Below are positions 12,263 to 22,440 of a stretch of 64,000 bases of DNA, piece by piece; within the stretch, counting starts at the first letter, position 1, and each line of letters opens with the position of its first letter. Under the pieces are notes generated by a model, which saw nothing but the letters and a program-made list of their open reading frames with translations, was not told the DNA's origin and did no database searches. The DNA comes from Nymphaea colorata (lineage: Eukaryota; Streptophyta; Magnoliopsida; Nymphaeales; Nymphaeaceae). The stretch spans positions 3,858,001 through 3,922,000 of the forward strand of contig NC_045150.1 of NCBI RefSeq assembly GCF_008831285.2, in the 5' to 3' direction. The position numbers and the translations under genes are program-made.

Positions 12263-12851
12263 GCTAGGACTGCTCGATAGGGATTACGCCCACCTTGACA
12301 GAACTAAGGAAATCCTTAAGGAGGAAGATGAAGACATGGCCATTTATGCCTTATAGCCTTGCAGCCAAGCTGAGAACGTCGCGAGCTTAGTTATGGTTGA
12401 TTCCGACCAAGGAGTAGCAGCCTCCGACATAAGAAAAACCAGAGGAAAGGAACCGATGTCCAGGCTAAGGGAAGTGACCAGCCCATAGCTAAATGAGCAA
12501 GGTCATCTCAGGCCGAGAGGAAGAAAATCCTCAACCAAGAAGGACAGCTTATGTCCGGGCACCCACAACCACCAGTCAACGAGGTTCATTGGAGGACATC
12601 AAAGGCAGCATCACCAACCTCCAACACACATACCACTTAGCGTGCCTTCTTCCATAAATGTATTGCAGCAGCCTAGGAGGGGTGGCTGGACCGTTCTCAG
12701 TCACAACAAATGGTGGCGAAACTTCAGGCGTAATCAGTCCTCTATCCTTGAGCAGGAAGACAAAGGAGATGCCCCTCTCAAGCTGCCAACCGAGCACGAA
12801 GAAGAGGACAGAGGTGAGTCTGCTACCCTTCCTCTCAGTCAACCAGCATAG
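12263..12851 (+). mobile_element. LTR-retrotransposon internal sequence after the hAT insertion
   Basis: The sequence resumes after the hAT target duplication with degraded coding-like sequence. From about 12580 it matches, in reverse orientation, the segment near 20850-21000. It probably lies between gag and protease of a Gypsy-type element. No intact frame remains. Confidence 0.45.
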
Positions 12852-14600
12852 TTGAAGGCATCCTTGTGCTCCTCGATGAGGTCATCTCCTACCGGTGCAG
12901 CCGAGTTCATCTCGTCAAGAACGGCCTCTACCAAAGCACTCCATGCACAAGGGTACCCTTTTGTGCAGCACTCAAGAATCTGGAAATTAGGTTGCGGACC
13001 AAATGTGCTGCTTGGCCGTCCATGGTTCGAGTCACTCAACAATGTCTCTCTCGACCTACTTGAAGGGACCATCCAATTTCCTAAAGCCAACGGAGGGCTA
13101 GCCACTATCTTCACCTCGGAATATTACAGTCAAGCAATCAAAGCCTCAAGTACGCTGCAAACTGACTCCTGCGACAAGAGGATGGCTTCTGACAGGAAAA
13201 AATAGGTAGGTCCAGGCCAGGTGGGTGTGAAACAGGAGGCAGAACTATGGCCTAACTTCGGGACCATCAAGGGAAGCTGTTGCGGTTGGAGGACACCTTT
13301 GGCTGAGCCTGTAATCCGGCTGAACAAAATCCCTTGCCCTCCAACCAAACAGCAAGGTACCCTTTCAGAATCTCAGGCCAGCAGTCAAAAGAAGAAGGTT
13401 GGACTGCCCTTAGATATGATACTAGATGGCTTAACCTCGTCCAAGGCAGCTGAATGAGGGTGAACAACATACTACACGAGCTAAAACAGGTTCAACGAGA
13501 AGACATACCCAGGTACTACCACCCCCCCCCACTCGCAATCTGTTATGTGAGGACACCACCAGCAGGGGCAGGTTTCAAATGACGAGCATGGGGCATGTGT
13601 TAGAAGAAGCTAGTGGTAGAAGCGTGCATGGTGCAGTCTTCTTCCTACTAAAGAGTTGTAAAGGGAGAACTTCGTTGGTAAGGACAATGTTTGCTTGGTT
13701 CAACCAGGGCTGGTGCAAACTGAACCAAAGAGCTTACATCCTCGGTAGCATGGGGTGAGGCAGCATCATTACTGCTGGGGCAGTTTTATCAAAAACCACC
13801 CTGCCTTGGCTGAGAAGCAGGGACATCTTCTTTGGGACCCCGGTGGAAGGAAGCACCACTTAAGGGAGTGCTCGCCATCATGGTGACAGGCGATACTCCA
13901 AGGAGCCTAAGGGCAGGCTCCATTTTAAGGGGTGGATTTGATTCGACCCTACCCTCATCCAGCCATGATGGACTAACAGCAATGACAGTGCGGGAGAAGG
14001 GAGGCATGGCTGCGAGGCTCATCACTGTCGGGCAAGGCAAGGGCAGCCTCTTGCTTCATTTCCCAAAGGGCCTCTTAGTTGCTAGGGAGGTTAACAATGG
14101 GCCGGCATCAGGCCAGGCATCGGTTTGATGCATGAATCCAGCTACGGGCGAGCCACAGGCCTTGAGCGACCTGCAACTTCGGCCAACGTCAGCCAAAGTC
14201 CACCTAGCACTCGGCCAGGTGCAACCAAGGTGAACTCAGCCTTGTTCAGTTGAGTGAAGCTTGTTCAACACGAGTTCTAGGCGAGACACTTTCCTCTTGT
14301 GATGTAGGACACAACCAAAACATGAGGATATAGTTGCCTGACATGGCCAACACATCTCCAAGCGGGACACATCCTTGTGTATGGTGGGTCACTAGACGAC
14401 GCAAGCCTCATAGACACGGGTCTGGAACATATACCTCGGGCTGGGTTTGGGTAGTCCATAAATCCAAAGCCTGGACCCGCACTTTCTTTTTGAGTTGGAT
14501 CGATGTAATGGGTCTGGCTTAGTCCTGGACCCAACTTATAGCCTGTATCACCCAATTTTTGTATGTAACCGAGGATGAGACGCCGGGTGAGGTGATTAAA
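12580..14600 (+). repeat. Inverted repeat arm 1 (retrotransposon sequence)
   Basis: This segment is similar, in opposite orientation, to about 19400-21000. Matching pairs include the GCAGCAGCCTA block (12665 against about 20900), the GCAGGCTCCATTTTAAGGGG block (13912 against about 20025), the GGCCAGGCATCGGTTTGATG block (14110 against about 19870), and the retrotransposon end region at 14160-14560 against 19420-19850. Divergence and small indels are considerable. The two arms are best explained as two elements of one family inserted in opposite orientations. Confidence 0.75.
12852..13205 (+). pseudogene. Retrotransposon aspartic-protease relic (Gypsy type)
   Basis: A 117-codon frame contains VLLGRPWFESL at about residues 51-61. 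It matches the conserved LLGRPW(I/L/F) segment near the end of plant Gypsy retropepsins, which process the Gag-Pol polyprotein. This is followed by SLDLLEGTIQFPKANGG. The catalytic Asp-Thr/Ser-Gly motif is not visible in this frame, so the N-terminal half is missing or frameshifted. Reverse transcriptase and integrase are not recognisable downstream, which suggests internal deletion of pol. Confidence 0.6.
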
Positions 14601-15344
14601 CAGTCGACCGAACTGGTTCGACCATTCAGCTTCCAGCGCAAGGATGAAGATGGCATATGACAACTTCCAACCTTTGGCGACCTGTTCCAAGCGACAGCAT
14701 GGTTCCAATGTGCAGCAATGTGGGTCCTTGACGTGAGAGCATTGACAACCGACGGCTAGGCGACATCATTTGGTCGAGCGACAACATTTTTCAGTTGGTA
14801 GAATGCATGCAGTCCGCTCCTCTGCAAAACCCACTTCTTGCTGAGTTTTCAGGCAGCTTTTGATCATCTTGTATTCCTTCGGATTTCTGTAACAACAAAA
14901 GGTATCACCGACACCCAAATCAATGACGATTAGCTCAATGAAGTGTTAGTTTTTCTTCTTCCCCCAAATGGTCCAAAATTCTAACGTGTTTATCGTTCGT
15001 TGTGGTACATCGTTCATGTAATCCGACAACAATAGTTTCTATGATTTTTAGCAACGTGGATGTTTCTGGTGACCCCAGTAGCTCCGAACACCCACTCATC
15101 CCTTCGAGTAAGCTTAGCAGTAGCACGGTGAGTTTGCCGGTGGTGATAAACACCACCTCGACCCGCTGTTTTAACCCACATAATAGCGAAAAAAAGGAGC
15201 TACATTTTTTGTGATTCTTCCCATCTCCCGTGACAGCAGTAACTTTGACCACCTTACGCCCCTCCTGGTAGGTTTTTTTGTCGATCTGAGAGCCTGCCAG
15301 CAATGTTAATCACCGCCTGACGCAACGAGGACTCTACCCTGTCG
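14600..15344. other. Unassigned sequence within the retrotransposon block
   Basis: The sequence has mixed composition and no recognisable domain. A minus-strand frame at 14935-15303 (122 codons) has no family resemblance that I can name. It lies between the inverted-repeat arm and the second LTR-like segment and is probably more retrotransposon debris. Confidence 0.4.
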
Positions 15345-16930
15345 ACCCCTCATGGTGACAGGTCTCTTCAACAGCAGGAAGCATTGTTTGGTGGCTCATC
15401 GGCAATAGATCCGGGGCTCTTTCGTTCTCCCAGTGCTCAGGCCTAATCCTCAGCGTGCCACAATTCCAACGAGCCCAAACTCATCTGGAGACGACCAGAA
15501 TCTCTAGATTCCAAACCTCCTCCCCCTGCTATGATTTCTTCTTCAACGTAAGGAAAAGGCCAACCGACCACCGTCTCACACATTCAAAAATGCAGAGTTA
15601 TCTCCTCGATCATTCGCTCACCTAGAGATTGCATAGGAAGCATCGTCTTGGAGTCCTCTTTCTAATGCACCGGTGCTCGATCGGATCCGGCATCAAAGTT
15701 GGCTAGAATCCGGTGACTTTCGCTTGCCTATTGGCAGCCTTTGCTGTAGCTCAGTCCTTCGCAAGGAACAACCCGAGAGTTACTGCTTCCAAGTTTGAAA
15801 AATCGGCATTCATTCTACAAACCCCCTTTCATTGAGAAATAGGACATGCAGCATCGCCTAGGAGTCCCGCTTCCAACGCACCAGTGCTCAGGCGGAGCTA
15901 ATGTCGGAGCCAGCCGGAATCGAAGCTTTTCTTGTCCCTTGTTTTTAAGACTGCAGACCCTGTTGCAGCAAAACGTATCTCTGTTTAGAGGGCCATCACT
16001 TCGGGGTCTGGTGTCAAAGATCCAAAAGAGTGGGCTCATCATCTTCCTTACTTTCTAACGATTCCAACATACCATAGCACAAGGAAATCCAAGCAGAAAT
16101 CCAAAATCTATAGAGGTGAAGCTAACCTTGTCCTTCGAGATAGGTAGGGCCACCAAACTTTTGACTGTTAATTTCAAAAATTCGGCGTTGGCTCCACCAA
16201 CATCCTCTCGCCGTAAAATCAGATGTGTAGCATCGTCTGGGAGTTGTACTTCTATTGCACCAGAGCTCGACCGGAGAAGTGGCCAGAGTAGGATGGAACA
16301 ACAGGTTTTCCAACGGCTTGTTTCTAAGACTGTTGTTCCCGCAATAGCAGAATATAGCCCTGCTCAAAGGGCCATATCTTCCGATCACTGACATCTGCGC
16401 AATTCCAGTGAGCCATAAATCATCAAGCCAATCGGAGCCGCTATCACAAATCTGTAGAGTGGCCAAGTTGTCCCATCCTTCAACAGGCCCCTAATGCAGA
16501 ACTTGCGATAGCCACGAACAATCACTATTACACAACCATTGCTGCTCTTCCCACCCTCGGCTTCACTCTTTCACTGGATCCTCATCGTATTCAACAAGCC
16601 GAGGCACAACCATATCCGAGTTCTGTGGAGGAAAATCCAGCCCTCGAAAGTCAACTCTGTTCCACAATTGTAACAGTCGCAACAGGAAGATGAGGGGCGC
16701 TCACGAGGTGTGCACGGTCATCTACATCGGCAGATCAACCCCGCTAGACAATTCGAGGTGACGTTGTAAGGCTAGGGTTTTGTCTGGCCGGGCATTACTC
16801 TATATCAAGGAATTAACCTCCCTTGTAAGAATGGTAATAGGATTCTGGTAGTCGTCATCCGAAGGTGATCCAAGGTGGTAGCATCTGCTCAGCAAGCCTC
16901 GGCAGCACCTCGGCCATGTGGGTCACAACA
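15345..16930 (+). mobile_element. LTR-like segment, copy 2
   Basis: Similar to 5300-6700 over its length, and followed within a few bases by a primer-binding site. It ends with ...CACAACA before GGTGG and the primer-binding site, consistent with the CA end of an LTR. The two segments are head-to-tail about 10.2 kb apart. They may be two 5' LTRs of separate elements, or copy 2 may also have served as the 3' LTR of the first element. Confidence 0.55.
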
Positions 16931-16935
16931 GGTGG

Positions 16936-16947
16936 TGGTATCAGAGC
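16936..16947 (+). other. Retrotransposon primer-binding site (tRNA-iMet), copy 2
   Basis: TGGTATCAGAGC, followed by a further C, lies immediately after LTR-like copy 2. It is the same site as at 6704, and the flanking sequence on both sides is homologous. Confidence 0.8.
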
Positions 16948-19380
16948 CACCTCGAAATACATCCATTTACAGCAGTTCAGTGCCCACTTATTCAAATACA
17001 GTCTGCGGAAGTGATCTCAGTATTGTCTGAGGTTACAAACCTCGGTTTGGTCTGAGATTTCTCATATGGTCTCATAACTATTGAAGAAAACTAGCATGGT
17101 GGTTTCCTGTGTCAATACGATCTGAAAATCTTTGCATTTTCCTAAAGTATCCAACTGACTAGTGCAGCAAACAAAGTAAACTGGTGCGTTGGCCATAGCA
17201 AAAAAAAAATGGCGAGCAGTTACAAAAAGGAGCTGGACGAAAATAAGGCGCTACTGATCCAATGAAAAAAGGCGGTCAATCCAAGCTGGGATGATCACCC
17301 TTGGGAGCATGAGCAACCGCAAGAGTGGAGCTCCTTAGAGTACCAACCGAAGAAGAGAGAAGCTGCATTCAACAAACAACAGAGGTGAACGCAAGACAGG
17401 CCGATTTCAACAGACTAAAGAAAAGCTGCCCCATTCGGTGTACGACTTCTGCGGTTGGCGAGATGAGTCTGATACTCTCTTTGAAGGCAGACATAGTGCT
17501 GACGAGGAATTGAGTACCATACACGAACACCCAGTGGCTGAGTCCTACAATGGCTGGGACCAACCCGGGGAAGGCCAAAGTCGCCCTGAGCCGTTCGCTA
17601 ATGAGTATGAGCTAGAAAGCTCTCGGACCTGGGAGGAACCTGAAATTGACAAAGCATGTTATAGACAGAGTGAAATTACCGGCTATAGAAACATGTGTTA
17701 CTGTCCCCATGAAAAAGGCTTTCCTTATCCTCCAGCAAACCACAGGTCTGGGTCAACCCACAACAGAGGAGAACCCTGGCTGAACGAAGGCCACAGCCAC
17801 ACTAACTCTACAAACTATGGCAAAGAAGGCTGAAGCGCAGCATATGATCATGGCAGGGGGGATAAGATGCGCCCCAATATGCACCAAGAGTGGGCTAGCA
17901 GGCTGAAGTCGGCCAGCGCCACTTGGCTGTGTTTCCTACGATGGGCATAGGAGCTCTGCCCGACATGAGGGCAGGCACTGTGCTATTGAGGATTGGCAGT
18001 GCTCGGCCCAGGACATGAAGGTAGAGGTCACCTGCGACTATTGGCCGAACGAAGGTGCGGGACACAAGGCAGACACACGTAGGACTTCAACACTAGATGA
18101 CTGTCGACAAGGAGGAATTTTTGTCTCGTTGGTACTCGAGCAGGGAGAGCTGGACCAACCAAGACCAAGCTGTTTGCCACGACCAACGTGGTGCAGCGAC
18201 TGACCTTCGGGGGTCTTTCGGCAACGAAGGTCTGGCCCAGTCAAATATTGGTTGGCAGCATGAAGCTACACTGACACCGCAGATTCCACCTTCTGCGGCC
18301 AGAATGCATGGGAGAGGCGTGCGGTGGAAAGCCATGACAAGGAGTAGCAGGGTGAGGTTTGGCAACCTAGACAACCCCTTGTCTATGCACCTTTCTTGGC
18401 TTGATCAGCCTCAAACAAGGCGCTCCCCTGCACGTGCTCTGCTGATGGAGGTGAGACCAAGGGGAAACTCTGGCCACACGACGAGGAGGACACCTCTAGT
18501 TCGTCCTTGATAACCAGATATATAGCATGGGCAAAGTTGTGTAATATCACTATGAGTCACCTTGAGGAGCAACTATGGGACTTATTGAACCAGACCACGG
18601 TGGCCAACGAGGGGGTCAAGCCCGCGCAATGCCCTCGGGGAGAGTACCTGGACTAGGAGGCTGAAATTCCCATGCAGCCAGCTTCAGAGAAAACTAAACC
18701 TTGGGCAGAATTTGAGGGTGGTGACGCAGTGGACTCTCTGACATGCTCAAAGCATGAAGTTTTCAGGACAAAGGAGGAGAACTGGACTCGCGCCTGGCAG
18801 GACACTGCCAAGGTTTTCGAATTGGAACGGGGAAAGAGAACCCAGGTTGGTCTTTTCAAGCAAAAAATGCAGTCGATGTTGCCCATGCTAGTCACAGCCA
18901 GCGACTGCATACCAACCGAGGAGGGCACTCTGCCACCAGTGGACCCAAGGATGGCCTCAACCAATCATTATGGCACTTGTCTCCTAAGGAGAGTCAAGTG
19001 TAGGTTCTGCGGCATTAGAGCTCTACCAGTTCAGCATGGTTGGGTGATGGTGTTGGACAGGGTAGCGCAGCAGCTTGTCGATCTTCCTTGCCATTCGTCG
19101 GAGAACCCCACCATCGTTTTCGTGATCACCGGTTATTGTTGATCATCACAGCTCGCTCGATGCCCTGTAGTCGTCATTTTCCAGCCGTTATGTGTTGCTG
19201 TTGCAGCTGAACACTTCGCCCGATCAGCGATAGTCAACCGTTGGTGCCGAGGCATACCTTCTTCGGCAAAAATCATCACAGCTGCCATCCGATCGCCTAA
19301 AAACTCCTGCAGTCCACTAGAATTTGAATCCTCGGGCGACAGGAGGTTCATGCCTTCACGTGCGCGCCCTTCTAGTCAAA
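16948..19380 (+). mobile_element. Internal region of LTR retrotransposon copy 2
   Basis: Homologous to 6716-9000. The longest frames (17438-17833, 18097-18510 and 18672-19142; 131-156 codons) are hydrophilic and carry no domain I can name. They could be remnants of gag. Frames change every few hundred bases, so none is a functional gene. The segment stops at about 19.4 kb, where inverted family sequence begins. Confidence 0.5.
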
Positions 19381-19399
19381 CTGATTCAATAAAACATTA

Positions 19400-21000
19400 A
19401 TGCAGCTTATTGTGTCGTCTTATCCCAGGTCTCACCAAAAACTGGATGATACAGATTATAAGTCCGGTTTAGGACTAAGCCCGACCGATTACAACGATAT
19501 AACCCAAAAAGGAAATGTTGGTCTGGGCTTTGGATTTATAGACTACCAAAACCTGGCCCATGGTACATGTTTCAGACCCATGTCTAGGAGGCTTGTGTCA
19601 CCTAGTGTCCCACTGTCGTGCCTTGCCATGCACAAGGATGTGTCCCGCATGAAGAGATTCTGGTTGTGTCAACATGGTTTGGTTGTGTCCCGCATCACAA
19701 GAGGAAGGTGTCCCAGCCAGAATTGGTATTGAATGAGTTTCACTCAACCGAACAAGGCTAAGTTCTTCTTGGATGCACCTGGCCGAGTGCTGGGCCGACT
19801 TCGGCCATCCTGGCTGAAGTTGCTGAACACCCAAAGCCTATAGCTCACCCGTGGTTGGATGCTTGCATCAAACTGATGATCGTCCTGATGTCAGCCCAAC
19901 GTTAACCTCCCTAGCAACCGAGAGGCGCCATGCCTCTGTGCATCGGCATTATCGTCGCTGCCTCGCCATCCTAGCAGGCCAAGGGTAAGGTCGCATCAGA
20001 TGCGCCCCTCTTAAAATGGAGCCTACCCTCAGGCTCCTTGGAGCCTCTCCTGTCACCGTGATGGCGAGGCGCTTCTTCAAGTAGTGTTTCCTTACACTGG
20101 GGTTCCAAGGAAGACGAAGTTGTTTCACAGCCATAGTGTTTTAGTTTTCTGCAATCTTGCCCTTGCTGGGGCTGCGATGTTCCTCCGGATGCTACCAAAA
20201 ATGAATTTTGTTGGATTCTGTTTGGGTTTGGGGCAGCTTCGTTTGTGCTTTACGGAACCTACTCCCTCCGACTGTGTCCTCTTTTGGCAGAATTTTGGGA
20301 GGAGGAAGACTGAACATTGGCATTCCTCCATCTTTTTCCAGCTCGTGCCCCATGCTGGCCATCTTCAGTCGATTGTCTTGGGTGGGATTGAGCCACCTGG
20401 TACGACGCCCAAGGATGGTGCAACCATTTCCCTTGGTGTGCTGGTTTGAGAAGGAGTACTTTGCTGCTCGGGTGGAGGGTAGGGAATCTAGCTCAACCAA
20501 ATTTTTGTCACAGCTCAGGTAGTCCCCCGCTGTCGCAGCTGTCCTTGCTAGTCCAAGGCGTTAGGCCATCGATGTCCCCTTTGCTATTCACATGCCTGTT
20601 CTACCCTTTACTATTTCACCTTGGGAATGGAGGTGTTGATCTTCTCTACGCTGTTGTGGAGAAGAGCATATCAGTCTGGGTTTGGCCCATTGGAATTGAA
20701 CCTATTGCAGCATGCCCTTCACAATGATGCCTTCTAGTGGCAGATCTTCACATGGAGGGAAAGTGTTTGGCGGTGTGATTTTCTTTACAGCATCCTGTGG
20801 CTTGGGTGACACCATGCAGATCTTCTTTTGGCAATTTTGCCAAAGGTGCAGCCACCCTAGATTGTGGCTACGAATGTACCAACCACCCCCCTTAGGCTGC
20901 TGCTCCATGCTTCTGAGGGAGGGCACTGTTACAGGGTCTGTGTGTGTAGGAGGTTGATCCCACGCTGAGCACCTTCGTAGCCCATGATACACTCCAGTGG
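19400..21000 (-). repeat. Inverted repeat arm 2 (retrotransposon sequence)
   Basis: Reverse-complement relative of 12580-14600, read on the minus strand. The retrotransposon end region is at 19420-19850 and the region upstream of the protease at about 20300-21000. The LLGRPW protease motif seen in arm 1 is not recognisable here. Confidence 0.75.
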
Positions 21001-21182
21001 ATCCAGTAGAATTTGGTGGCTGGATATGTTGAAATCTAAACTATTTCTCTTCCCCTTACTTGACCCGAATTGATGTAGTTTGTTAAGTTGTGGGCTAGTC
21101 GTCCTCTTTGGTAGCTCAGTAGTCTTGGCCCATCTGTTCGCCTCACACCGGTTGCCCCCTTACCTTGGTCTGAGGGGTTCTC

Positions 21183-21386
21183 TCAAAACTCAAGGTGTTC
21201 ATGATGGGGCCGTTGGTTCACGGTCACTCTTTCACCCTCCTCCTCAACGATCCTATTGATTCTTTCAAGGAAGTCGAAGAAATCTTTGCTTAGTCGCTTT
21301 AGCCGAGGGCTGTCAAGTGTCAAGTTCAATGCCTGGTCCCCATCCAACAAAAATAAATAGGCTTGCATGGAGCTGCGACCCTGCAC
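21183..21386 (-). pseudogene. Possible gag remnant, minus strand
   Basis: A 67-codon minus-strand frame holds a charged, helix-like stretch (RLKRLSKDFFDFLERINRIV) and continues the inverted element outward. Its place upstream of the minus-strand element suggests a gag fragment. The match is by character and context only. Confidence 0.3.
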
Positions 21387-21399
21387 CTAATTTTCCCAA

Positions 21400-22440
21400 T
21401 GTCTGTAGGCAGCGCAGAAGGGCCCTCTTGTGTTGACCCCCATTCAAGCCACCTGCTGACTCAAGATGGCTTGAGCAGACCACCGCATGGCAATTTCAGC
21501 CTCTTGGTCCGTGTACTCTCCCTAGGGGCATTGTGCAGGCTTGACCCCCCACTACACATTGGCCACCATCATCCGGTTCAACAAGGTGTCTTTTCTTTGA
21601 CCTATTATTCCATGTCGATGGCACTATCTTCAATTTCTCCGATGCAGAATCTGCAACCCACAATAAGCAAAACGGAAAAAGATTACAGAAAACCGGTTTT
21701 CGCAATCATCGTTCTCCCAAGTGGCACATGTACAACTTGGAATACAAACCTGCTGCTCTGATGCATTTGATTCCCAAAAGATGATAGCTGAAAAATGACT
21801 TTCTAGTGGTGGCTAGATAAACAAGAAGAAACATAAATACACAGCTGATAGCATACTTATCAAGATTTGCATCTTTTGGCACAAGACCTAGATTTGCTTG
21901 CACTACACTTTCCTTTTCCATAGCACTTTTCCATAGCACAGTTTTTGAGAACATGATTTTGTCTAATGATAAAAAGAGAAAAAAGAATAGCAATAATAAA
22001 CATATATCAAATGCTCTTGAGATATTTAAACAACAAAAGTCACACTCGTTCAAAAGAAACGTCAATGAGCTCACCTGCTTTAAGGTCCTGGGACCTTAAG
22101 AAAGGCTTCAAAAAAATTTTGAAGCAGGACACAAGAAAAAAATTCAATAAAATAGCATAAAAGAAAGACAGAAGAAATAAGAAACAGTCAATGACGAACG
22201 AAAATTGTTGTCAATAAAAAAAGAAGTGATGCTAAAATTTATTCCTAAATCTAATCAATCAGCAAGAGATTCAAAGGATTAGCTGAAACAAACAGGAATC
22301 ATTTGCAAATGAGAGAAAGTTAAAAATTGTATCATTTATGTTACAAAGGTAAAAGAGAAAAAATAAAAAATTCAGAATATTGAAAATAATTAAAAATAAA
22401 AAGGACATGTGCCCTTACTGAATTGGATCTATATTGATTC
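21400..22440. other. No gene recognised
   Basis: Sequence at 21400-21720 may still belong to the minus-strand retrotransposon. The part from 21720 to 22440 is A-rich and holds no supportable feature. Confidence 0.5.
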
